64,000 bases of DNA from Loigolactobacillus coryniformis subsp. coryniformis KCTC 3167 = DSM 20001 (GTDB lineage: Bacteria; Bacillota; Bacilli; Lactobacillales; Lactobacillaceae). The notes below the pieces were generated by a model. That model searched no databases, had not been told where the DNA came from, and saw only the letters and a program-made list of their open reading frames with translations. Positions 9,129-22,479 of this stretch are shown one piece after another (the first letter of the stretch is position 1; the number at the start of each line of letters is the position of its first letter). The stretch is taken from contig NZ_CP017713.1 of NCBI RefSeq assembly GCF_002706425.1, positions 2,046,001-2,110,000 on the forward strand. The letters run 5' to 3'. The position numbers were made by a program, and so were the translations under genes.

Positions 9129-11090
9129 TTATTGATTGATATTTTCGGTCAAGGCAATCAGCTGCTCGCCAGATTTAACAGTTTGATTATTGATCCGATC
9201 AACGCCACCATATGCTAATGTATTGGTAATGATCACCATGACTGTTGAATCGTAGCCCGCTGCTTTGATTGCCGCCACATCAAACGTACCTAATAGATCA
9301 CCTTGTTGTACGATTTGGCCTTTACGTACGCTAGTCGTGAAGTGAGCACCCGCTAAATTAACTGTATCGATACCTAAATGGATCAATATTTCGGCTCCAG
9401 CATCGGTTTTGATACCGTAAGCATGCATCGAATCGTAGGTCACCGTTACCGTACCACTAGCTGGTGCGTAAACATTGTTATCACTCGGAATAATTGCGGC
9501 ACCTTTACCCATGATCTCGGCAGAGAAAACTTGATCATCAACTTGTTGCAGCGGCACTGATTCACCTGCTACCGGCGCAGCAACGATTTCGTCTTGAACC
9601 TTACCAGCATCACTGGCTTCCGGTGCTAAATTGATGTCGGCGGCCGCATCAGTAACGGCGGCCATTTCCGGTGTAGCGTTCAAAACGCGCTTACCATAGA
9701 CAAAAGTCAATGCGAAACCAAGCACAAAACTGATAACGACCCCGATCAGAAAACCTGGTACTGATCTGGCTGAAATACAGATAAAGCCGATCACACTGGC
9801 TGGTCCCATAGAAACTGATAAGACGTGCATTGCCCCGATTACTGCACTAGCGATTCCAGAAGCGATCATTGCACAAACAAACGGGAATTTTAACTTTAAG
9901 TTGACCCCAAAAATTGCTGGTTCAGTAATACCAAGTAAAGCTGAAACACTAGCTGAAGAAGCCAACCCTTTTTGCTTTTTATTCTTAGTGACAAAGAATA
10001 CTGCCAAACAAGCAGCCCCTTGAGCAATATTCGCCATCGAAGCAATCGGGAAAATAAATGAACCGCCAGTTTGTTTAACATTGGCTAATAAGGTCGTCTC
10101 GATCGCCGGAAAAGTTTGATGTAAACCAGTGATCACAATCGCAGAATAGAAAGTCCCAAAAATTCCGGTACCAAACGCTCCTGCTGTGTTATAAAGCCAA
10201 ACTAATCCAGTCGTTAAGCCATCTGAAACGCCGCGCATCACCGGACCAACCACGATAAAAGTCAAAAAACCAGTAATGATAATAGCCAACATTGGTGTAA
10301 ATGTGAAATCAAACGCGCTAGAAATATGGCGATGGAAATACTTCTCTAAATTGGCTAAGATCCACGCAACAACTAATACTGGTAGGACAGAACCCTGATA
10401 GCCAGCTTGAGCAACGTTCAAGCCAAAAACGTTCCAGAAAACCATCTTACCAGCGGCCATTGTGGTCGCGACCGCATAGCCATTGATCAAATCCGGAGCA
10501 ACCATGATCATCCCCATAGCGGCCCCTAGATAAGGATTCCCCCCAAAACGCTTAGTAGCTGAGAACCCAACCAAGATCGGTAAGAACGTAAATGGTGCCG
10601 AAGCCATCGTATTGACAATCTGGGCAAAACCATTCAACGCGGGATAAGCTTGGACAACTGATTTTGCCATAAATAAATGTTCAGCAGTTAAAACATTATT
10701 TAAAGCCATTAACAAACCACCGGCAACTAACGCAGGAATGATCGGAATAAAAATATCAGATAAGACCTTGATCAAAGCCATAAACGGATTAATCTTTTTA
10801 CCATTAACTGCTGCAGCTTTGATATCATCCGGTGTCGCTTCACTCAATCCAGTTGTTTTGATCAGTTCGGCATATACCTTATCTACATCCCCTGGTCCAA
10901 TAATAATTTGAAATTGACCGTTAGTTTCAAACGTCCCCTTAACACCAGGATTCGCGTCCAATGCTTTCTGATTGATCTTACTTTCATCCTTGATCACCAT
11001 TCGTAAACGCGTTGCACAATGCGCTGCTGCTTGAATATTATCCGCACCAACAGCACTAAGAACATCCTTGGCCACCTTTGCATGATCCAT
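9129..11090 (-). CDS. scrA: PTS sucrose-specific EIIBCA
   Basis: This membrane protein imports sucrose and delivers it as sucrose-6-phosphate, using phosphate from HPr. The domains in order are EIIB (residues 1-80, phosphocysteine Cys25 in HCATRLRM), a hydrophobic EIIC (about 95-465) and a C-terminal EIIA (about 500-653, phosphohistidine His571 in [10 protein letters not shown]). I chose the ATG at 11090 (653 residues) because GGAGG lies 8 bases before it; a longer TTG frame would start inside that site. It is the first gene of the minus-strand operon and is transcribed from the promoter at 11135-11162. Confidence 0.95.
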   Translation of the reverse strand: MDHAKVAKDVLSAVGADNIQAAAHCATRLRMVIKDESKINQKALDANPGVKGTFETNGQFQIIIGPGDVDKVYAELIKTTGLSEATPDDIKAAAVNGKKINPFMALIKVLSDIFIPIIPALVAGGLLMALNNVLTAEHLFMAKSVVQAYPALNGFAQIVNTMASAPFTFLPILVGFSATKRFGGNPYLGAAMGMIMVAPDLINGYAVATTMAAGKMVFWNVFGLNVAQAGYQGSVLPVLVVAWILANLEKYFHRHISSAFDFTFTPMLAIIITGFLTFIVVGPVMRGVSDGLTTGLVWLYNTAGAFGTGIFGTFYSAIVITGLHQTFPAIETTLLANVKQTGGSFIFPIASMANIAQGAACLAVFFVTKNKKQKGLASSASVSALLGITEPAIFGVNLKLKFPFVCAMIASGIASAVIGAMHVLSVSMGPASVIGFICISARSVPGFLIGVVISFVLGFALTFVYGKRVLNATPEMAAVTDAAADINLAPEASDAGKVQDEIVAAPVAGESVPLQQVDDQVFSAEIMGKGAAIIPSDNNVYAPASGTVTVTYDSMHAYGIKTDAGAEILIHLGIDTVNLAGAHFTTSVRKGQIVQQGDLLGTFDVAAIKAAGYDSTVMVIITNTLAYGGVDRINNQTVKSGEQLIALTENINQ

Positions 11091-11134
11091 TATCATTACC
11101 TCCAACTATTTTATGTAATCGCTTTATGTTTATT

Positions 11135-11162
11135 ATCATACTCACTTTTTTAAAATTGTCAA
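11135..11162 (-). promoter_or_regulatory. Promoter of scrA operon
   Basis: On the minus strand TTGACA (11157-11162) is followed after 16 bp by TATGAT (11135-11140). The -35 box abuts the ScrR-type operator at 11161-11175. Confidence 0.8.
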
Positions 11163-11175
11163 ACGTATATCATTT
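11161..11175. promoter_or_regulatory. Probable ScrR operator O1
   Basis: AAACGTATATCATTT is an imperfect palindrome and the inverted counterpart of the site at 11220-11234. It overlaps the -35 box of scrA, which fits repression by a LacI-family protein. Confidence 0.7.
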
Positions 11176-11219
11176 AAAAAATTAACAATCATCGATTCAT
11201 AATAAATAAAAGATCTAGT

Positions 11220-11234
11220 AAATGATTATCGTTT
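11220..11234. promoter_or_regulatory. Probable ScrR operator O2
   Basis: AAATGATTATCGTTT mirrors O1 (AAACGTATATCATTT) with one central difference and overlaps the start of the scrB -35 box. The two sites are arranged symmetrically in the divergent region. Confidence 0.7.
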
Positions 11235-11261
11235 GACATAAAATGGTATAAAAGCTAATAT
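11233..11261 (+). promoter_or_regulatory. Promoter of scrB-scrR
   Basis: TTGACA (11233-11238), a 17-bp spacer and TAATAT (11256-11261) form a near-consensus sigma-A promoter, about 70 bp before scrB. Confidence 0.85.
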
Positions 11262-11274
11262 AGCAAGTAAAGTT

Positions 11275-11300
11275 AACGATTGCATTTAAAATGGATCGTT
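11275..11300. promoter_or_regulatory. Dyad between scrB promoter and start codon
   Basis: AACGATTGCATTT is followed at once by the near-reverse complement AAATGGATCGTT. Each half resembles operators O1/O2, so it could be a third ScrR site downstream of the start of transcription. It could also fold as a leader hairpin. Confidence 0.5.
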
Positions 11301-11333
11301 ATATTCTAACTAGTAGAAATCGAGGAATCGAGC

Positions 11334-12830
11334 ATGACTTTAATTAAAAAATGGACACGCGCACTTAGATATCAAAGTTATTCAAAATGGCCCCCTGCTA
11401 CACAACAAGCACTTTTAGCAACTGTCAGCACATCTCCTTGGCGTTTGGGCTATCACATTCAATCCGATAGCGGACTACTGAACGATCCTAATGGTTTTGC
11501 TTATTTCAATAACAAGTGGCATTTATACTACCAGAACTTCCCTTTTGGCCCAGTTCATGGGTTAAAATCATGGCGTCATTTAACTTCCGATGATTTAGTC
11601 CACTGGCAAAAGACAGCTGGCGATCTGTTACCAGATTCTGCCTACGATAGTCACGGCGCCTATTCCGGCTCTGCCTTACCACTTGGCAATCAATTATTTC
11701 TGATGTATACCGGTAATGTGCGCGACGCAAATTGGCAACGTCACCCATATCAAAACGGCGCTGTGCTGGACCAGCATAACCAGCTCACCAAATTAAGTAA
11801 ACCATTGATCAGCGAACCACCAGCTGGTTACACCAGTGAATTTCGTGATCCGCAGATCATCGCAAAACAAGACCAATATTGGGCATTTATTGGTGGACAA
11901 ACTAACGACAAAGTAGGCACTATCCTTGTTTATCAGTCCAATGACCTACACCAATGGGATTTTATGGGCCCGCTACAACTAGACCAACCCAAAATTGGCT
12001 ATATGATCGAATGCCCTAATTTAATCCAAATCGGCAATACCACTGTTTTGATCAGTTGTCCCCAAGGTTTAGCACAGTCAACACTCGCTTACCAAAATAT
12101 TTATCCCAATACTTATTTGCTTAGTGACCAAGTCGACTGGGAAAACTTAACTTTCAACGCACAATACTCACTTAAATTACTAGATGATGGTTTTGACGTT
12201 TATGCCACGCAGGCGATCAATGCGCCGGATGGCCGTGCGTTAGCCGTGTCGTGGATTGGCTTGCCTGAGATCGACTATCCCACTGATCGTTACGGTTGGG
12301 CCCATTGTTTAAGTCTGATCAAGGAATTAACGATCAAGGACGGCCACCTTTATCAATACCCTGTCAGCGAGAATCAAAAATTACGCACTGATGAGCAACA
12401 ATTCAACGTTCAGGCAACGCCAGCACCGACAGTTATCCAAGCTAACAGTGGTCAACAATACGAGTTGGCTTTAAACCTTGCCGCAGATCAAGAAATTACA
12501 CTACACATCGCAGAAAATAGTGACGCTTCTGCCTTTTTTGAGGTAAAATTAAACAGTAAAACCGGTGTTGTCACTGTTGATCGCCAAGCTGCTGGTGAAC
12601 CATTTGCTGAAAAATACGGCACAGTCCGCACGAGTCAATTACCAGCCCATCACGCGATCACTTTAAATTTATTTGTTGACCATTCAGTTTGCGAGATGTA
12701 CCTCAATCATGGTTACACTACCCTGACTGCACGCTTTTTCCCCAAGCCGGGCCAACAACAACTATCAGTTAGCAGTCCCACAACGGCTGAGCTCACCGGA
12801 AAATTTTGGCAATTAAACGCCATAGATTAA
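11334..12830 (+). CDS. scrB: Sucrose-6-phosphate hydrolase (GH32)
   Basis: The protein has 498 residues and hydrolyses sucrose-6-phosphate to glucose-6-phosphate and fructose in the cytoplasm. The beta-propeller motifs are clear: LLNDPNG with nucleophile Asp51, FRDP with the transition-state Asp172, and ECPNL with acid/base Glu226; a beta-sandwich domain follows from about residue 340. GAGGAA lies 8 bases before the ATG. It is divergent from scrA, shares its operator region, and is followed 13 bp later by scrR. No export signal is visible, consistent with PTS uptake. Confidence 0.95.
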   Translation: MTLIKKWTRALRYQSYSKWPPATQQALLATVSTSPWRLGYHIQSDSGLLNDPNGFAYFNNKWHLYYQNFPFGPVHGLKSWRHLTSDDLVHWQKTAGDLLPDSAYDSHGAYSGSALPLGNQLFLMYTGNVRDANWQRHPYQNGAVLDQHNQLTKLSKPLISEPPAGYTSEFRDPQIIAKQDQYWAFIGGQTNDKVGTILVYQSNDLHQWDFMGPLQLDQPKIGYMIECPNLIQIGNTTVLISCPQGLAQSTLAYQNIYPNTYLLSDQVDWENLTFNAQYSLKLLDDGFDVYATQAINAPDGRALAVSWIGLPEIDYPTDRYGWAHCLSLIKELTIKDGHLYQYPVSENQKLRTDEQQFNVQATPAPTVIQANSGQQYELALNLAADQEITLHIAENSDASAFFEVKLNSKTGVVTVDRQAAGEPFAEKYGTVRTSQLPAHHAITLNLFVDHSVCEMYLNHGYTTLTARFFPKPGQQQLSVSSPTTAELTGKFWQLNAID

Positions 12831-12843
12831 GGAATGATACACG

Positions 12844-13824
12844 ATGGTCAAACTAACTGACGTCGCCAAATTAGCTGGCGTTTCCGCTACTACCGTTTCA
12901 CGAGTGATCAATAACTACGGTTCTTTATCGCAACACACTAAAGATAAAGTATTTGCCGCAATGCAGGAACTAAATTATCAGCCCAACAGTCTAGCACGTT
13001 CGCTGCAAGGTAAGGAAACAAAATTAATCGGCGTTATTTTCCCATCAGTTAGTAACCCTTTTTTTGGTGAGCTCGTTTCATTACTAGAAAGCCATCTTTT
13101 CGCCAAAGGCTACAAAGTCATCTTATGTAATAGCGCGGAGAATAAAGAAAAAGAGCGGGCGTATTTACAAATGTTGATTGCCAACCAAGTTGATGGTATT
13201 ATTGCCGGTGCTCATAATCTAGGCATTGCGGAATATGAACGCGTCGGTTTGCCCATCATTTCGTTTGACCGTGCCTTATCAAATACGATTCCAATCGTCA
13301 GCAGCGATAATTATACCGGCGGCGCATTGGCAACGGAAGCATTACTAAAAGCTGGGGCTAAAAAAATCGTCATCCTTTCTGGAATCAACCAGCCGAATTC
13401 TCCAACGACGGAACGCTTAAATGGCTATGCCGATACTCTAAAAGCAGCCGACCTACAACCAATCACTGCTGAGATCGATTTTCATACCGCCGCTAATATC
13501 AAAGCCTTAAAGATCCATCAGTTACTCGTTGATCAAAAACCGGACGGTGTCTTTTGTACCGATGATCTATCGGCACTTTTACTAATAAATGAAGCGCAAA
13601 AATTAGGCTTGGCTATCCCAACTGACTTACAAGTAGTTGGCTATGACGGTACTAAATTAATTCAAGATTATCATCCCGAATTAACTACGATCATGCAACC
13701 CATCGATGATATCGCTACTTTATTGATTGATCTGTTGCTACAAAGAATCAAAGACCACCATGTAGCTTTACAACCACGCTACCAATTGCCGGTCAAATTG
13801 ATCAATGGCCAAACAACGCGTTAA
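12844..13824 (+). CDS. scrR: Sucrose operon repressor (LacI family)
   Basis: This 326-residue DNA-binding protein has an N-terminal helix-turn-helix (LTDVAKLAGVSATTVSRVIN, residues 4-23), a hinge helix (NSLARSLQGK) and a periplasmic-binding-protein-like effector domain. It probably represses both scrA and scrB promoters through the palindromes at 11161 and 11220, and is relieved by a sucrose-derived phosphate sugar as in other ScrR proteins. AAGGAA precedes the ATG by about 9 bases. Its terminator appears to be cut by an IS3 remnant. Confidence 0.93.
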   Translation: MVKLTDVAKLAGVSATTVSRVINNYGSLSQHTKDKVFAAMQELNYQPNSLARSLQGKETKLIGVIFPSVSNPFFGELVSLLESHLFAKGYKVILCNSAENKEKERAYLQMLIANQVDGIIAGAHNLGIAEYERVGLPIISFDRALSNTIPIVSSDNYTGGALATEALLKAGAKKIVILSGINQPNSPTTERLNGYADTLKAADLQPITAEIDFHTAANIKALKIHQLLVDQKPDGVFCTDDLSALLLINEAQKLGLAIPTDLQVVGYDGTKLIQDYHPELTTIMQPIDDIATLLIDLLLQRIKDHHVALQPRYQLPVKLINGQTTR

Positions 13825-13836
13825 GTTGAATTAAAC

Positions 13837-13871
13837 ACGCAAAAAAGCTTCCTACCAACAGTAAACGAGGT
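13837..13871 (+). repeat. Truncated copy of the 4189 terminator
   Basis: The 35 bp ACGCAAAAAAGCTTCCTACC...GAGGT match 4185-4219 almost exactly, but the 3' arm (AGGAAGCTTTTTT) is missing and IS3 remnant sequence begins instead. The two copies flank the sugar module as direct repeats about 9.65 kb apart. Confidence 0.75.
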
Positions 13872-14110
13872 TGCGATAATCCCTCCATAATCATCAGATG
13901 AATTATTGTATTTCATCTGATGATTATGGAGGGATTATTATATGCCAAGATCCAAACTCACTGCCCTTGAAAAACTCAAACTGATCGAGGCGTTTCAACA
14001 GTCAGGTATATCGAGAACGCCACTTTTGCACGACAGCGTGGAATCGATGAGAAAGCGCTTGGAAGAAGCCAAAAAGAACATCCACTATAGCAAGGAATTG
14101 AAGCTCAGAA
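13872..14110 (+). mobile_element. IS3-family remnant (left end)
   Basis: It begins in the scrR terminator, contains a long perfect hairpin (13876-13902 pairing with 13912-13938, 27 bp each side, 9-nt loop), and then a decayed orfA. The right end is missing. The layout (end sequence, hairpin, orfA start) is the same as in the intact IS3 element at 49908. Confidence 0.65.
13942..14110 (+). pseudogene. Truncated IS3 orfA
   Basis: The ATG opens an HTH-like start (SKLTALEKLKLIEAFQQSGI). The frame then becomes a short Lys/Glu-rich stretch ending in HYSKELKLR, a phrase common at the start of other IS3 OrfA proteins, so it looks like an internal deletion or join. The open frame continues into the tRNA terminator and tRNA-Leu, which cannot be coding, so I end the relic at about 14110. 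Confidence 0.6.
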
Positions 14111-14114
14111 CAAA

Positions 14115-14155
14115 CAAAAAAGCAACCCTACTAAAAATTAATTTAGTAAGATTGC
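14115..14155 (-). terminator. Terminator of the rrn-tRNA operon
   Basis: On the minus strand GCAATCTTACTAAA pairs with TTTAGTAGGGTTGC, followed by TTTTTTGTTTG. It lies 34 bp after the last tRNA gene. Confidence 0.85.
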
Positions 14156-14188
14156 ACTTATTCGATTGTGTCCATATTCGGACATCAA

Positions 14189-14272
14189 TACCGGCGATCG
14201 GGGTCGAACCGATACTCCCGCGAGGGAACTGGATTTTGAATCCAGCGCGTCTGCCAATTCCGCCACGCCGGC
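14189..14272 (-). tRNA. tRNA-Leu (CAA)
   Basis: Class II tRNA with a long variable arm and anticodon loop TTCAAAA. It is the last gene of the array. No CCA end is encoded. Confidence 0.95.
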
Positions 14273-14319
14273 ATAATACTTATTTTTAAAAGCATGGATA
14301 CCATACCTTTTTAATACAA

Positions 14320-14390
14320 AGGCGGTAACCGGATTTGAACCGGTGATAGAGGTTTTGCAGACCTTTGCCTTACCACTTGGCTATACCGCC
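14320..14390 (-). tRNA. tRNA-Cys (GCA)
   Basis: Acceptor GGCGGTA/TACCGCC, discriminator U, anticodon loop CTGCAAA. Confidence 0.95.
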
Positions 14391-14424
14391 ATCATCAAGG
14401 TTCAAATACCTTGAAACTTTTAAA

Positions 14425-14496
14425 CTGGGATAGCTGGATTCGAACCAGCGCATGACAGAGTCAAAGTCTGTTGCCTTACCGCTTGGCTATATCCCA
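14425..14496 (-). tRNA. tRNA-Gln (TTG)
   Basis: Acceptor TGGGATA/TATCCCA, anticodon loop CTTTGAC, discriminator G. Confidence 0.95.
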
Positions 14497-14507
14497 ATAT
14501 GGTACAA

Positions 14508-14582
14508 GGGCGGTATGTGGGAATCGAACCCACGCGTGCCGGAGCCACAATCCGGTGCGTTAACCACTTCGCCAATACCGCC
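14508..14582 (-). tRNA. tRNA-His (GTG)
   Basis: Acceptor GGCGGTA/TACCGCC with discriminator C and anticodon loop TTGTGGC. The base before position 1 is T rather than G, so the extra 5' G of tRNA-His is not evident in the gene. Confidence 0.93.
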
Positions 14583-14586
14583 ATGG

Positions 14587-14657
14587 CAGGGATAGTAGGA
14601 GTTGAACCCACATCAACGGTTTTGGAGACCGTGATTCTACCATTGAACTATATCCCT
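14587..14657 (-). tRNA. tRNA-Trp (CCA)
   Basis: Acceptor AGGGATA/TATCCCT, anticodon loop CTCCAAA, discriminator G. Confidence 0.95.
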
Positions 14658-14667
14658 ATTATAAAAA

Positions 14668-14748
14668 TGGAGGAGAGTGGATTCGAACCACCGAACCCGA
14701 AGGAGCGGATTTACAGTCCGCCGCGTTTAGCCACTTCGCTACTCCTCC
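14668..14748 (-). tRNA. tRNA-Tyr (GTA)
   Basis: Class II tRNA with a variable arm, acceptor GGAGGAG and anticodon loop CTGTAAA. Confidence 0.95.
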
Positions 14749-14753
14749 ATAAA

Positions 14754-14826
14754 TGGCGCGGGACAGAATCGAACTGCCGACACATGGAGCTTCAATCCAT
14801 TGCTCTACCGACTGAGCTACCGAGCC
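14754..14826 (-). tRNA. tRNA-Phe (GAA)
   Basis: Anticodon loop TTGAAGC. The acceptor strands are GGCTCGG and CCGCGCC, which leave a T4-C69 mismatch where most relatives have T4-A69. Confidence 0.93.
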
Positions 14827-14844
14827 ATATGAAAATATTATAAG

Positions 14845-14918
14845 CGGTCCCAACGGGACTCGAACCCGTGATCTCCTGCGTGACAGGCAGGCGTCCTAAC
14901 CAACTAGACCATGGAACC
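14845..14918 (-). tRNA. tRNA-Asp (GTC)
   Basis: Acceptor GGTTCCA/TGGGACC with one G-U pair, anticodon loop CTGTCAC, discriminator G. Confidence 0.95.
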
Positions 14919-14926
14919 AATGTTGA

Positions 14927-14999
14927 TGGAGGTTACAGGGATCGAACCTGTGACCCCCTGCTTGTAAGGCAGGTGCTCTCCCAGCTGAGCTAAACCTCC
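14927..14999 (-). tRNA. tRNA-Val (TAC)
   Basis: Acceptor GGAGGTT/AACCTCC, anticodon loop CTTACAA. Confidence 0.95.
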
Positions 15000-15003
15000 A
15001 TAA

Positions 15004-15075
15004 TGACCCGTACGGGATTTGAACCCATGTTACCGCCGTGAAAGGGCGGTGTCTTAACCACTTGACCAACGGGCC
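15004..15075 (-). tRNA. tRNA-Glu (TTC)
   Basis: Acceptor GGCCCGT/ACGGGTC with one G-U pair, anticodon loop CTTTCAC. Confidence 0.95.
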
Positions 15076-15086
15076 AGCATAGCTGA

Positions 15087-15176
15087 CGGAGAGTAAGGGA
15101 TTCGAACCCTTGATACAGGCAATACCCGTATACATGATTTCCAATCATGCTCCTTCAGCCGCTCGGACAACTCTCC
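15087..15176 (-). tRNA. tRNA-Ser (GGA)
   Basis: Class II tRNA of 90 nt, acceptor GGAGAGT/ACTCTCC, anticodon loop TTGGAAA. Confidence 0.95.
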
Positions 15177-15185
15177 ATGACTCGA

Positions 15186-15258
15186 CTCCGGCTGTCGGAC
15201 TCGAACCAACGACATTCTGATTAACAGTCAGACGCTCTACCAACTGAGCTAAGCCGGA
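15186..15258 (-). tRNA. tRNA-Asn (GTT)
   Basis: Acceptor TCCGGCT/AGCCGGA, anticodon loop CTGTTAA. It is the first tRNA after the 5S gene. Confidence 0.95.
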
Positions 15259-15268
15259 ATTATAAACA

Positions 15269-15385
15269 GCGTGGCAACGTCCTACCCTCGCAGGGGGTGC
15301 TCCCCCAACTACTCTCGGCGTTAAGAAGCTTAACTTCTGTGTTCGACATGGGAACAGGTGTATCCTTCTTGCTATCGCCACCACA
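15269..15385 (-). rRNA. rrf: 5S rRNA
   Basis: About 117 nt, beginning TGTGGTGGCGATAGC on the minus strand with matching 3' end TTGCCACGC. It contains the conserved CCCATGTCGAACACAGAAG segment. It lies 10 bp before tRNA-Asn. Confidence 0.95.
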
Positions 15386-15411
15386 CCACTTTCTGAGAAC
15401 GTTACGCTCTC

Positions 15412-15430
15412 AAAACTGGATATTCAATTT
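15412..15430 (-). other. 23S processing stem, 3' half
   Basis: AAATTGAATATCCAGTTTT on the minus strand is perfectly complementary to the segment at 18493-18511 upstream of the 23S gene. The pair would form the RNase III-type stem that brackets 23S rRNA. Confidence 0.75.
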
Positions 15431-15464
15431 ATTTGCCCTTGAACTAACCTGCGTAAATGCTACT

Positions 15465-20168
<4,704 letters not shown>

Positions 20169-20303
20169 TGAAAATTGATTGCTCAATTGATTTTGTTGCT
20201 AGCGAGTTATAATTCAAATTGAATTGACTTCGCAAATGTTTGCTTTATCTCGAACCGGTCCGAAGGCCGGTAAAAAATAAAGACCCTACACATTTGATTT
20301 GTC

Positions 20304-20321
20304 GAAACTTTGTTCAGTTTT
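20304..20321 (-). other. 16S processing stem, 5' half
   Basis: AAAACTGAACAAAGTTTC on the minus strand pairs with GAAACTTTGTTTAGTTTT (18542-18559), with a single G-U wobble. Confidence 0.7.
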
Positions 20322-20356
20322 CAAAGGTCTACCTTGTTGCTCAACACAACTTAATC

Positions 20357-20385
20357 AGTTTATCATGACGAGCGAAGCTTGTCAA
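20357..20385 (-). promoter_or_regulatory. rrn promoter P2
   Basis: TTGACA (20380-20385), a 17-bp spacer and TAAACT (20357-20362) on the minus strand, about 190 bp upstream of the 16S gene. Confidence 0.85.
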
Positions 20386-20508
20386 GAACTTTTTGAATAA
20401 ATATTCAAGCCGTTCATTTCTGATTTCGTTATGCCTTGTTAAATCAAGCTTTTACTCTGCATCTTTATGCAAGTAGAAATGAATAACTCAACAAGTGACA
20501 ACTTTATT

Positions 20509-20537
20509 AGTTTATCAAGTTAAGCAAGATATGTCAA
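20509..20537 (-). promoter_or_regulatory. rrn promoter P1
   Basis: TTGACA (20532-20537), a 17-bp spacer and TAAACT (20509-20514). The hexamers are identical to P2 152 bp downstream, the classic tandem rRNA promoter layout. A-rich sequence lies upstream. Confidence 0.85.
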
Positions 20538-20697
20538 CAAAAAGTTTTAAAAACTTTTTTCAACGACACGAGCTATAACTGACAACAACAAATACTATAT
20601 CAACATTTCGCGGTAGCGTCAAGGATATTTATAATTAAAATTTGCTTTATTTCAGATTACGAATGCTAATTAATTTATCTTTATAATTGTACGTATT

Positions 20698-20740
20698 AAA
20701 AAAGCATAATTACCGTAAAAGGGTAATTATGCATTCGTTA
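20698..20740 (-). terminator. Terminator of serS
   Basis: GCATAATTACC pairs with GGTAATTATGC, followed by TTTTTTAA on the minus strand, just after the serS stop codon. Confidence 0.85.
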
Positions 20741-20753
20741 CTGTTCGTTTCTA

Positions 20754-22031
20754 TTATTTAGTGATTTTTTCTACACCACGCATATAAGGAACAAGAACTT
20801 TCGGTACGGTCACACTGCCATCTTCATTTTGATAATTTTCTAAAATAGCTGCAACAGTACGACCAACCGCTAAGCCTGATCCATTCAATGTGTGTAATAA
20901 ATTGACTTTGCCTTCACTATCACGGTAACGAATCTGTGCACGGCGCGCTTGGAAATCTAAGCAATTTGAACAACTTGAAATTTCACGATAAGTTTCTTGC
21001 GCCGGAATCCATACCTCTAGATCGTAAGTTTTCGCCGCAGAAAAGCCCATATCACCAGTTGATAAAGTAATAACATGATAGGGCAATTCAAGCTTTTGTA
21101 AGATATTTTCTGCATTAGCTGTCATTTTTTCTAATTCATTAAATGATTCTTCTGGCTTAACGTACTTGACCATTTCCACTTTATTGAACTGGTGTAGTCG
21201 AATCAAGCCACGAGTATCCCGACCAGCACTACCTGCTTCAGAACGGAACGATGGACTCAACGCTGTGAAGTAAACCGGTAATTGTGCTTCATCCAAAATT
21301 TCACCACGATAGTAATTAGTCAATGGTACTTCAGCGGTCGGAATCATGGTCATTTCTTTGTCATCAGTCACCGTTGAGAAAACGTCCTCCCGGAACTTAG
21401 GGAACTGGCCCGTCCCAAACATCGAATCATCATTGACCATATAAGGTGTGATCATTTCGGTATAGCCTTCTTTTTCATGCTCATCCAGCATGAAATTATA
21501 AACGGCACGTTCTAACTTAGCACCTAAACCTTTATAGAAGAGAAAACGGCTGCCGGCCACTTTAGCGCCGCGTTCAAAATCAAGAATATCGAGATCTTCA
21601 CCAATCTCCCAATGTGGTTTCGGCGTAAAATCAAACTGGCGCGGTGTACCGATCTTGCGCTCTTCATGATTAGCTGATTCGTCTGGACCGACTGGAATCG
21701 ATGCATCTGGTAAGTTAGGTAAACGAACTGCGATATAGCGAACTTGTTCATTTAGCCCGGCAAGCTTTTCATCAACTTGTTTAACTTGAGCACCAACCTC
21801 GCGCATTTCTGTGATCATATCTGTTGCGTCTGCTTTATTGCGTTTCAATTCAGCAATTTGCTTAGAAACCTCATTGCGTTTTTGCTTTAAGTTTTCAGAA
21901 ACGGCAATTTGTTCCCGCCGTGCTTCATCTAATTCAACTAAGTGATCGATCTCTGCTGGATCAACACCACGTGTTGCTAAGCGCTGTTTCACTTCTTCCT
22001 TGTTTTGCCGAATCATTTTAACATCTAACAT
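20754..22031 (-). CDS. serS: Serine-tRNA ligase
   Basis: This 425-residue cytoplasmic class II synthetase attaches serine to tRNA-Ser. An N-terminal coiled-coil arm that contacts the tRNA (about residues 25-105, rich in Glu, Lys and Arg) precedes the catalytic domain. Visible motifs are [34 protein letters not shown] (motif 2 region) and [18 protein letters not shown] (motif 3). The ATG at 22031 is preceded by GGAGG with 8-base spacing; the frame could open five codons earlier, but that start lies inside the Shine-Dalgarno. Expression is controlled by the T-box upstream. Confidence 0.97.
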   Translation of the reverse strand: MLDVKMIRQNKEEVKQRLATRGVDPAEIDHLVELDEARREQIAVSENLKQKRNEVSKQIAELKRNKADATDMITEMREVGAQVKQVDEKLAGLNEQVRYIAVRLPNLPDASIPVGPDESANHEERKIGTPRQFDFTPKPHWEIGEDLDILDFERGAKVAGSRFLFYKGLGAKLERAVYNFMLDEHEKEGYTEMITPYMVNDDSMFGTGQFPKFREDVFSTVTDDKEMTMIPTAEVPLTNYYRGEILDEAQLPVYFTALSPSFRSEAGSAGRDTRGLIRLHQFNKVEMVKYVKPEESFNELEKMTANAENILQKLELPYHVITLSTGDMGFSAAKTYDLEVWIPAQETYREISSCSNCLDFQARRAQIRYRDSEGKVNLLHTLNGSGLAVGRTVAAILENYQNEDGSVTVPKVLVPYMRGVEKITK

Positions 22032-22070
22032 GATTAAATCCTCCATTAATTAAATTTTAAACGCAATACA

Positions 22071-22286
22071 AAAAAAGCCGACTCATCCCCGTAATTGGGA
22101 CGAATCAGCTTCGCGGTACCACCCAAGTTTGACTATCATTAGCCACCCTCAATTGTCGATAACGATCGTTGACCGTGCAGGATTAACTGCCCGCTATTGT
22201 GCTGGAAGCGGTCCGAATGGCTTTGCAGCTACCACCATTTCTCTTAACAGACCTTAGGCACATCATCGCGTTTAAATAATGTAGTT
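22071..22286 (-). promoter_or_regulatory. T-box leader of serS
   Basis: The T-box core GGGTGGTACCGCG (22112-22124) is followed by a terminator, AGCTGATTCGTCCC...GGGATGAGTCGGCT with a T run (22074-22110). In stem I, GTGC/GCAC and GGTC/GACC pairs frame a loop containing GCUUCCA, so the specifier is plausibly UCC (Ser), which would fit the gene. The specifier reading is inference. Confidence 0.93.
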
Positions 22287-22315
22287 AGTGTACTCGAATT
22301 TTTAATAAAAGGCAA
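22287..22315 (-). promoter_or_regulatory. Promoter of serS leader
   Basis: TTGCCT (22310-22315), a 17-bp spacer and TACACT (22287-22292) on the minus strand, just upstream of the T-box. Confidence 0.7.
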
Positions 22316-22338
22316 CTCGAAAAAAGTTGTGCCACATA

Positions 22339-22366
22339 TTGCAATCGATTTTCAGCATGATACAAT
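22339..22366 (+). promoter_or_regulatory. Promoter of the deoxynucleoside kinase gene
   Basis: TTGCAA (22339-22344), a 16-bp spacer and TACAAT (22361-22366), divergent from the serS promoter. Confidence 0.65.
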
Positions 22367-22479
22367 ATATGGTGCTGTTCAGACCCATTTAAGGTTAAAC
22401 TTATTTGTACGGGCCTAAACTTGTGTTATTGCTCGTTAAACAATCCCAATTAAAAACCGAAAACAAGGAGCCTATTATT

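Noticed and set aside
13942-14289. A 115-codon frame after scrR as a complete gene
   Set aside because: It runs through a terminator and tRNA-Leu and begins as a decayed IS3 orfA; only the first part is a relic.
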